This document shows positions 1 through 5,027 of a stretch of 23,290 nt of DNA, one piece after another (position 1 is the stretch's first letter; every line of letters starts with the position of its first letter). The notes below the pieces were generated by a model. That model was not told where the DNA came from and did not search any database. It saw only the letters and a program-made list of their open reading frames with translations. This stretch comes from a virus: IMG/VR virus record IMGVR_UViG_3300025418_001163, positions 1-23,290 of that record, one strand, 5' to 3'. Both the position numbers and the translations under genes were made by a program.

Positions 1-37
1 CTTCTTACTAACTTATATCGTCTAAGGAGATATAACC

Positions 38-547
38 ATGGCACACCCATATCAAAACCCACATGACCCATTCAAGGATCGTTACCCAGATCCATGGTCA
101 AAGAATCAAGTAACAAATACAGTCAAGCCAGCAGAGATTACTATTCAGTCTCTATTCCCTCAGTTCAATCGCTGGGCTATCGGCTTTGATCCTCTTCTAC
201 AGACCCTGCAGCAAGTCTCAGCTACCGCTAAGCAGGCCAGCTATCCGCCTTATAACATCTACAAGGATGGGGACAAATACGTCCTAGAACTGGCTGTAGC
301 CGGTTTTGGTAAGGAAGATATCACCATTACTGTAAAAGAGCTCCAGTTGACCGTAGAAGGCCAATTAGAGGCATCTGAGGCGGAGCCTATCCATAAGGGA
401 ATCGCTACCCGTGACTTCAAGCAAAACTTCGTGTTAGCCGAGTATGTAGTAGTCAAGGGAGCAGAGCTTAAGGATGGAATGCTCCGAATCACCCTAGAAC
501 AAGAGCTGCCCGAAGAGATGCAGCCAAAGTTGATTAAAATCAAATAA
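38..547 (+). CDS. Small heat shock protein, Hsp20/IbpA-like
   Basis: A 169-aa protein whose residues about 69-158 form an alpha-crystallin domain of the IbpA type. It opens with PPYNIYKDGDKYVLELAVAG, continues through an L-x-V-x-G strand and a GIATRDF segment, and has the KGAELKDGMLRITL block near the end. The C-terminal KLIKIK carries the I-x-I motif used for oligomer contacts in this family. The N-terminal arm of about 68 residues is Pro/Gln-rich. Family knowledge: these ATP-independent holdases keep unfolding proteins soluble, and phage copies are known, notably in cyanophages. The start is set by the AAGGAGA ribosome site at about 24-30. The role here (protecting host or virion proteins during infection) is inference; the family call is firm. 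Confidence 0.93.
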   Translation: MAHPYQNPHDPFKDRYPDPWSKNQVTNTVKPAEITIQSLFPQFNRWAIGFDPLLQTLQQVSATAKQASYPPYNIYKDGDKYVLELAVAGFGKEDITITVKELQLTVEGQLEASEAEPIHKGIATRDFKQNFVLAEYVVVKGAELKDGMLRITLEQELPEEMQPKLIKIK

Positions 548-566
548 TCTGCTAGACTAGATAACA

Positions 567-606
567 GAGTCCCTAGTTTCTACGGCGAATACGTGGCTAG
601 GGACTC
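567..606 (+). promoter_or_regulatory. Perfect 10-bp hairpin just upstream of tRNA-fMet
   Basis: The arms GAGTCCCTAG (567-576) and CTAGGGACTC (597-606) are exact inverted repeats around a 20-base loop. The structure ends 3 bases before the tRNA. No T-run follows, so it is not a standard intrinsic terminator. It may be a processing signal for a tRNA precursor transcript or a transcription pause site; this is inference. Confidence 0.55.
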
Positions 607-609
607 CGA

Positions 610-683
610 CGCAGAGTGGAGAAGTTCGGCATCTCGCTTGGCTCATAACCAAGAGGTCACGGGTTCAAATCCCGTCTCTGCAA
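610..683 (+). tRNA. tRNA-fMet (CAT), initiator type
   Basis: A full cloverleaf can be drawn by hand: acceptor 610-616/676-682, D stem GAGA/TCTC (619-622/632-635), anticodon stem CTTGG/CCAAG with loop CTCATAA (anticodon CAT at 644-646), and T stem ACGGG/CCCGT with loop TTCAAAT. Initiator features are present: an unpaired C1-A72 (610/682), a purine-pyrimidine pair at 11-24 (A620/T634) and discriminator A683. One of the three anticodon-stem G-C pairs typical of initiators is replaced by T-A at 29-41. CCA is not encoded; CGA follows. The C1-A72 mismatch argues against elongator Met or lysidine-type Ile2. Confidence 0.93.
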
Positions 684-728
684 CGAGGTAACACTTGTAT
701 TGCTTCTCATTTGGTTTGAAGTTTACGC

Positions 729-827
729 AAGTATCTAGGCGGACGCTAGCACGACCTAGACGGTCTCATCAGGGGACTCGGTTACGAGACCTTACGGCGT
801 GGTGAAAGATAAACCGACCTGATACTT
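729..827 (+). ncRNA. Possible structured RNA spacer between tRNA genes
   Basis: AAGTATC (729-735) pairs perfectly with GATACTT (821-827), closing a 99-base element that abuts tRNA-Asn with no gap. Inside it, GGTCTC/GAGACC (762-767/786-791) and TAGG/CCTA (736-739/755-758) can pair. A competing helix, TCAGG and CGGTT (769-773, 779-783) with AACCG and CCTGA (812-816, 818-822), would exclude the closing stem and the inner hairpin. I found no cloverleaf or ribozyme signature that I recognise. It may be a functional small RNA or only part of a tRNA precursor. Confidence 0.4.
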
Positions 828-900
828 TGACCTTTAGCTCAGCAGGCAGAGCACTCGACTGTTAATCGAGTTGTCCCTGGTTCGATCCCAGGAAGGTCAG
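828..900 (+). tRNA. tRNA-Asn (GTT)
   Basis: A complete cloverleaf: acceptor TGACCTT/AAGGTCA (828-834/893-899), D stem GCTC/GAGC, anticodon stem CTCGA/TCGAG with loop CTGTTAA (anticodon GTT), T stem CCTGG/CCAGG with loop TTCGATC, and discriminator G900. CCA is not encoded. It probably shares a transcript with the upstream tRNA-fMet. Confidence 0.96.
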
Positions 901-904
901 CGGC

Positions 905-946
905 GATACGAGCGTGATTCCGTATGAAGAGTGCGATCTGCGTATC
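905..946 (+). promoter_or_regulatory. Stem GATACG/CGTATC downstream of tRNA-Asn
   Basis: GATACG (905-910) and CGTATC (941-946) are perfect inverted repeats around a 30-base loop, 4 bases after the tRNA end. No T-run follows. With the hairpin at 567-606 and the element at 729-827, every flank of the two tRNAs carries a closing stem, which suggests a structured precursor. The function is inferred. Confidence 0.35.
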
Positions 947-966
947 CCCCCATTAAAGAAGGAAAG

Positions 967-1104
967 ATGATGAATAAAGAAGTAACACCCGAAGATTTAG
1001 ACAAATGGGCAGAAGAGTATGAAGCTACCCACACTGATACAATTGTTCCAAGTAAAGAAACCATGGATGCTGTCTGGGAGACCCAGCAATCATTCGAGGA
1101 GTAA
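967..1104 (+). CDS. Small acidic hypothetical protein (45 aa)
   Basis: The reading frame starts at tandem ATGs (967, 970) behind AAGAAGGAAAG and gives a 45-aa protein beginning MMNKEVTPEDLDKWAEEYEA and ending in SFEE. It is acidic, with no membrane segment and no cysteines. No family is recognised. The good ribosome site and the short distance to the next small gene support it as a real gene. Its role is unknown. Confidence 0.6.
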   Translation: MMNKEVTPEDLDKWAEEYEATHTDTIVPSKETMDAVWETQQSFEE

Positions 1105-1138
1105 TCACACCTACCCCGCCGAAAGTATGGAGAGCTAA

Positions 1139-1300
1139 ATGCCTAATTATGATTATAAGTGCAACGTCTGTGGGGGCGTGCAAGAGATTTATCAGACATT
1201 TGGTGATAGCACTGTTCCCGTATGTTGCCAAGAGTCTATGAGTAAGATTTTTCAAGCTACCCCCGCCGTTTTTAAAGGTGGAGGCTGGGGAGGACAGTAA
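1139..1300 (+). CDS. FmdB-like zinc-ribbon protein (53 aa)
   Basis: The 53-aa product begins MPNYDYKCNVCGG and ends FKGGGWGGQ, the layout of small FmdB/CxxC-CxxC family proteins (MPxYxYxCxxCG at the N-terminus and a F-K-G-x-G-W tail). The first zinc knuckle (C8, C11) is intact. The second is unusual because it reads VCCQ (C29, C30) instead of CPxCG, so zinc binding may be altered. The stop overlaps the start of the next gene (TAATG), so translation is probably coupled. Phages often carry these proteins; their biochemical role is not established. Confidence 0.75.
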   Translation: MPNYDYKCNVCGGVQEIYQTFGDSTVPVCCQESMSKIFQATPAVFKGGGWGGQ

Positions 1301-1509
1301 TGTGGTCTTGGTTACTTGCAATCATTGGAGTGACAGGAATCTACTTTGTAGGTCGTAAGACTATATGGGGTTGGTTTGTTCTCCTGTTCAATGAATGTCT
1401 ATGGACTGTCTACGCTATCCATACTAAACAATACGGGTTTATATTTGCCTCTTTAGCGTATGCTATTACCTATATCCGGTCATATAGGCACTGGGCTAGG
1501 GAGAAGTAA
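1300..1509 (+). CDS. Small integral membrane protein
   Basis: A 69-aa hydrophobic protein with about two to three membrane segments: roughly residues 2-17 (WSWLLAIIGVTGIYFV), 21-40 (TIWGWFVLLFNECLWTVYAI) and 46-60. The tail is basic (RSYRHWAREK). Its overlapping start and stop couple it to the genes on both sides. Size and topology would fit a holin, but the lytic enzyme is far away on the other strand and no holin motif is specific enough, so no function is assigned. Confidence 0.7.
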   Translation: MWSWLLAIIGVTGIYFVGRKTIWGWFVLLFNECLWTVYAIHTKQYGFIFASLAYAITYIRSYRHWAREK

Positions 1510-1934
1510 TGTCTGATAAGTATCGTGCTCGGCACTTCATGCCTATAGTTGATCCCGATAACTATGCTGCAATGGCAGCTGCCCTACGATACGACAGAGA
1601 ACGTAGCCGACTTTGTGGTCCAGGCTATGAAGAGATTTATGCCCCCACCTCAGGTGGTCCACGCCCTCGTGCCCAGAAGTGCTGCTATAACGCCAACACT
1701 GAAACCCTCGTTATTGTAATGACAGACCCCGGCGCCGGTGGTAGGGCTCAATATACCTGGATTCAATATGATGGGGTAAATGTGGGGGATTGGGAGGTAC
1801 TTAAGAATGGTACCTCTACTAATGACTTTGTAAATGACGCTCTTTTAGGGGTTCCTTGGCTTAGGACCTCCTATGGTACACTTCCTAGGACAAGATCAGA
1901 AACATTTGAGCTAGGTAGCCAAGAGTATTTGTGA
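1509..1934 (+). CDS. KTSC-like domain protein (tentative)
   Basis: A 141-aa protein whose start overlaps the stop of the membrane protein gene (TAATG). Residues about 57-115 have the layout of KTSC domains: a Tyr followed by LVIVMTDPG, a YTWIQYDGV strand, then a helix ending in NDFVNDALLGVPW. The N-terminal half is Arg/Tyr-rich with several Cys and is not recognised. KTSC domains have been linked to nucleic-acid-associated proteins, but their function is poorly known. The domain call rests on pattern alone. Confidence 0.5.
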   Translation: MSDKYRARHFMPIVDPDNYAAMAAALRYDRERSRLCGPGYEEIYAPTSGGPRPRAQKCCYNANTETLVIVMTDPGAGGRAQYTWIQYDGVNVGDWEVLKNGTSTNDFVNDALLGVPWLRTSYGTLPRTRSETFELGSQEYL

Positions 1935-1963
1935 TACGCTAGGTTTAGACTAGAGAGGGAAAA

Positions 1964-2533
1964 ATGACAACAATTGCAGCAATTCAAGGTGACGGTTGGG
2001 TAGTAATGGGTGCAGACACTCAATCTACCGTTTCTGAGTACAAACGCCTTAAGATGGCTAACGATAAAGTTATTGATAATAATGGGATCCTAATTGCCGG
2101 TTGTGGCATGGGACGTGGCATGGATCTTATGCAAAAGGCATGGGTTGCCCCAAAACCTCGTAAATCCCGCATGAGTATTGATGAGCTCGATAAGTGGATG
2201 GCTAAGACTTTTATTCCTCAAATGCGTCAGCTATTCATTGATGGTGGCTATGATATGAAGGATGACGGCGAGTACGCTCAACACGAGGGTGCATTTATTG
2301 TCGCTGTACAGGGCGTTGTATTTTATATTGATGACGACTACTCCTTTGACCGTGAAGCTCGTGGGGTTACTACATCTGGTAGCGGTGGGGACTTTGCTGC
2401 CGGTTCATTATTTAAAAAAGATTTAAGCACTATAGAAAAAGCTAAGAAGCAAATGGAGATTGCTGTAGACGCTGCCAGAGAGTATGACGTCTATTCTGGT
2501 GGAGAAACCCGCATTTACGTACAAGAGGCCTAA
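1964..2533 (+). CDS. Proteasome beta/HslV-like Ntn-hydrolase peptidase
   Basis: A 189-aa protein starting MTTIAAIQGDGWVVMGADTQ. After Met removal, Thr2 would be the catalytic N-terminal nucleophile. Asp18 matches the proteasome D17 position and Lys35 lies close to the K33 position. The later blocks fit too: GSGGDFAAG at about 139-147 and a helix leading to EYDVYSGG (about 173-180), matching the conserved Ser and Asp-x-x-Ser-Gly-Gly motifs. Length is close to HslV/20S beta subunits without a propeptide. The family makes threonine peptidases that assemble into rings. No ATPase partner is visible in the window. The substrate is unknown; scaffold, virion or host targets are all possible. Confidence 0.85.
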   Translation: MTTIAAIQGDGWVVMGADTQSTVSEYKRLKMANDKVIDNNGILIAGCGMGRGMDLMQKAWVAPKPRKSRMSIDELDKWMAKTFIPQMRQLFIDGGYDMKDDGEYAQHEGAFIVAVQGVVFYIDDDYSFDREARGVTTSGSGGDFAAGSLFKKDLSTIEKAKKQMEIAVDAAREYDVYSGGETRIYVQEA

Positions 2534-2595
2534 TACCTCTGTTACCATTACCCTGTCTCTTGGGCAAGACTCTCTAACCCTCTCTAGATAGGACT

Positions 2596-3705
2596 ATGTA
2601 CATGGCAACTAATCTCGAAGGCAATAGCCTAGAGTCATGGACAGTTTATACAGGTAACCCAATTACCGGTAATACAAGCTTGTCTGTGTCAACAACCTCT
2701 GCAACATACGCATACGCTATGTTGACAAATATCACCACATCAACTGTTACGGGTCGCCCTAACGTTGATTTCGTATGGGGTAACTTCCCACTACAACCAA
2801 ATGATGAGCGTTCTGCAGGAACTCCATCCGCAACTGTTACAGTCGGTGGATCACAGAACGTATCATGGACCAACACCTCAACTGTTAACTCTGCTTATCT
2901 CACCTATACTCAGGATTCCGAGAACATCGCAGAAGCTAACTACTCAGGATTCCCAAGCTTTATTGCTGCGGACCCAATCCTTCGTGTAACAGCTGCTTCA
3001 GGAAATGGTACAACCGTCACCTATACAGCTCAATCAAACGGAATCGTCCCAGCTTCATTGGTTGGACAGAACGTAACCATCACAGGTCTCACAAACTCTG
3101 CATTCAACCTAACAAACGCCACAATCGCATCAGCTACAGCTTATCAGTTCACAGTAACTAACTCAGCTGGTTCAGGCGTATCAATCACTGGTCAAACAGG
3201 CTACGCACAACTTGGTGCTGGAGCATCTGACTCAGATGGTGCATTCGTAGGCACAACCGCTTATGTAACTGTTCCATCAGTTCTTGGCCTATCAACCTCT
3301 AATGCTCAAACACTTCTTGGTGATGTCGAGCTTGTTGTTACAACTGCAGGTTCTGCAACTAACACACCAATCTCAATCACTGCTGCTGCTCGTACTGCTA
3401 GCTCAGCTACTGCAACTGTTACAGCTACAGGTGCTGGCGCTGCGTTCCCAATTGGTACAAAGATCACAATTGCTGGTCTTGCAGATGCTACAACAACAGA
3501 ACTTAACGGTACATGGACTGTTACCGCAAGTGCGACAAACACTGTCTCATTTGTCTCTAACAACACAACCGCTATCGCTGTTGCTTCACCTACAGGTACC
3601 CCAACAGTCAAGGGTGCTTCTGCAACAATCAAGACCCAGAGCGTTGCTGCGGGTGCTGCATCAATCGCCGCTGGTGCTGCGATTACAATCACACCTTGGG
3701 CCTAA
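2596..3705 (+). CDS. Modular all-beta virion surface protein (probable)
   Basis: A 369-aa Ser/Thr/Ala/Val-rich protein with no cysteine. Residues about 128-205 and 259-348 are two related beta modules: the first contains the string GQNVTITGLTNSAFNLT, the second a divergent IGTKITIAGLADATTTELNG. Between them, residues 222-252 (TVPSVLGLSTSNAQTLL) resemble a PASTA repeat. Codons favour AAC, ATC and TTC as in the capsid gene, which suggests high expression. Translation may start at 2596 or at the second ATG, 2602. The terminator at 3722 closes the unit. A head decoration or tail-surface protein is likely; the exact position in the virion is unknown. Confidence 0.7.
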   Translation: MYMATNLEGNSLESWTVYTGNPITGNTSLSVSTTSATYAYAMLTNITTSTVTGRPNVDFVWGNFPLQPNDERSAGTPSATVTVGGSQNVSWTNTSTVNSAYLTYTQDSENIAEANYSGFPSFIAADPILRVTAASGNGTTVTYTAQSNGIVPASLVGQNVTITGLTNSAFNLTNATIASATAYQFTVTNSAGSGVSITGQTGYAQLGAGASDSDGAFVGTTAYVTVPSVLGLSTSNAQTLLGDVELVVTTAGSATNTPISITAAARTASSATATVTATGAGAAFPIGTKITIAGLADATTTELNGTWTVTASATNTVSFVSNNTTAIAVASPTGTPTVKGASATIKTQSVAAGAASIAAGAAITITPWA

Positions 3706-3721
3706 TAGCCTAAATGTAATT

Positions 3722-3749
3722 AGCCGGGAGTTAACGCTCCCGGCTTTTT
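3722..3749 (+). terminator. Intrinsic terminator
   Basis: A 9-bp perfect stem AGCCGGGAG/CTCCCGGCT with loop TTAACG is followed by a T-run (TTTTT at 3745-3749). It lies 17 bases after the stop of the beta-rich virion gene. It is the clearest rho-independent terminator in the window. Confidence 0.93.
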
Positions 3750-3771
3750 GCTTTAATGAGAGAATACTCGT

Positions 3772-4029
3772 ATGACGCACCCCAAAAAAGCGCATCGTCA
3801 GTTCAAGGTGCCTCTAAAAGACCCCGCCACGGTGGGGAGGCTGGGTGACGCTAGATTCCCCCTTCCTAATTCTGTAGTAGACTATGATCAGATTTATTAT
3901 GGACTAGGCCCCGATTCAGACATAGATATGGATCAAAACCAAGGAACGGACATAGATGACACAGCTAATGGAACCGGAGCTACAGGGAATGCCTCAGGTG
4001 GAGGACTTTCAACAGCGAATTCAATGTGA
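3772..4029 (+). CDS. Hypothetical protein (85 aa), acidic low-complexity tail
   Basis: An 85-aa protein. The N-terminal half is basic (THPKKAHRQFKVPLKD). Residues about 45-85 are Asp/Gly/Asn-rich and look disordered. It is the first gene after the terminator, with only a modest purine-rich stretch (GAGAG) upstream. No family is recognised. Its end overlaps the next frame by up to 74 bases. Confidence 0.6.
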   Translation: MTHPKKAHRQFKVPLKDPATVGRLGDARFPLPNSVVDYDQIYYGLGPDSDIDMDQNQGTDIDDTANGTGATGNASGGGLSTANSM

Positions 4030-4192
4030 CAGCTGTTCAGCTAGAGCCACAACCCTAGTTTTGCTGCCTTATGGAGAATTAGCCTTTTGCAGCCATCATT
4101 ACAATAAAAACACTAAAGCACTTACAGATGCCGGGGGAATTGCTAAACTTCTGGGAGTATCTGAGGATAGATCGGAAAATCATGCAAGCTAA
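3956..4192 (+). CDS. DUF7455-like zinc-binding protein
   Basis: The product is 78 aa from ATG 3956, or about 67 aa from ATG 3989. It has a C-D-S-C knuckle (C24, C27) and a second site FCSHHYN (C45, H47, H48), the CxxC...FCxHH layout of the small DUF7455 proteins common in Actinobacteria. AACGGA before 3956 favours the longer form, which overlaps the previous gene by 74 bases. The function of the family is unknown. It is one of the hints of an actinobacterial host. Confidence 0.7.
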   Translation: MTQLMEPELQGMPQVEDFQQRIQCDSCSARATTLVLLPYGELAFCSHHYNKNTKALTDAGGIAKLLGVSEDRSENHAS

Positions 4193-5024
4193 GAATGGCA
4201 GCAACATTGTTCAAGCCGGTAATGGCGGCAATCTCATTAGCAAGCTAATAGAGCCATGGACCGCAGCAAATAAGGCAAAAATTACTATGGCCTTGCAGGA
4301 TAGGTATCTAGAGAAGCAAACCGAAGAACATGGAAAGCGCCAATCTGCTCTTACTACTGAGATGAATAAGCGCAATGCTTTTAAGGCTGTTCTTCCAGCA
4401 TACGCACAGGTGCACGCTCATGAGATGTTTACTGAAACTTATGGCGAAGATCACCCCGATGTAGTTTCAGGAAAGAAAGTTGCGGGAGAACCTCTTCGTC
4501 CAGAACTTACTGCTTCTTATCGTGCTCGTGGATTAGCTGGTTCTCAAATTGCTTCTGAATCTCCAGGTGAGCGTCAGGAAGCAGGACGTCAGAAGACAGA
4601 ACAAGAAAAACAAAAAACACTTGCAATGGTTCGAGAGAATGCAGACTTTGGTGCTTGGCAAAAGATGAAGAGTGATGGTTCTGAAGGCGGAAAGATAAAG
4701 AACCCACAATTTGATGCATCCGCTGCAGTAGCTTCTTCTCCTGTTAAAGGTTGGAATCCAGAAGAGAACGATATTCAATCTGCTCTTAATGCAAATAACC
4801 AACGAAATCTTCTTCCATTTACATCAACTGCCGGTGAATCTGGTAATTGGACCCCAACAAAGTTTGAGCCAAGTGGTCAACCTACTTTTAGTGAAAATGA
4901 TGCTGAAGAGCTACGCAGTATTTCTAATCAATCACCTAATGATACTCGAGCCGGATTCGGTGCTCGTGCAACAGAACAAAGTCGTTTATCCAACCTCAAT
5001 GTCGGAACTCAAGAAGGAAAGTAA
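4182..5024 (+). CDS. Hydrophilic hypothetical protein (280 aa)
   Basis: I place the start at ATG 4182 (MQAKNGSNIVQ), which overlaps the upstream stop by 11 bases and has GAGGA upstream. A start at 4128 would add 18 residues and overlap the previous gene far more. Residues about 35-75 look helical and charged; about 120-160 are Gln/Glu/Lys-rich; the C-terminal third is Asn/Ser/Pro-rich and probably disordered. There is no membrane segment, cysteine or recognised family. With the adjacent 835-aa gene it may form a pair of internal virion or assembly proteins, which is inference. Confidence 0.7.
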   Translation: MQAKNGSNIVQAGNGGNLISKLIEPWTAANKAKITMALQDRYLEKQTEEHGKRQSALTTEMNKRNAFKAVLPAYAQVHAHEMFTETYGEDHPDVVSGKKVAGEPLRPELTASYRARGLAGSQIASESPGERQEAGRQKTEQEKQKTLAMVRENADFGAWQKMKSDGSEGGKIKNPQFDASAAVASSPVKGWNPEENDIQSALNANNQRNLLPFTSTAGESGNWTPTKFEPSGQPTFSENDAEELRSISNQSPNDTRAGFGARATEQSRLSNLNVGTQEGK

Positions 5025-5027
5025 ACC

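Noticed and set aside
610-683. tRNA-Ile2 (lysidine CAT) or elongator tRNA-Met
   Set aside because: The unpaired C1-A72 and A11-T24 features belong to initiators.
684-827. A third tRNA between tRNA-fMet and tRNA-Asn
   Set aside because: A 7-bp closing stem exists but no T arm with TTC-like loop, no valid anticodon stem and a length of 99 bases. No cloverleaf can be drawn.
729-827. Hammerhead or HDV-like ribozyme
   Set aside because: The conserved hammerhead core (CTGATGA and GAAA) is absent and I could not build the nested pseudoknot of HDV-like ribozymes.
1300-1509. Holin
   Set aside because: Size and membrane segments fit, but it is far from the lytic enzyme on the opposite strand and no specific motif is present.
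3306-3692. Minus-strand Val/Ala-rich frame opposite the virion gene
   Set aside because: Its composition is the mirror of the sense gene; there is no ribosome site or family resemblance.
3284-3775. Leu/Gln-rich reading frame overlapping the 2596 gene
   Set aside because: It is a frame-shifted reading of the Thr/Ala/Val-rich virion gene, has no ribosome site and runs over the terminator.
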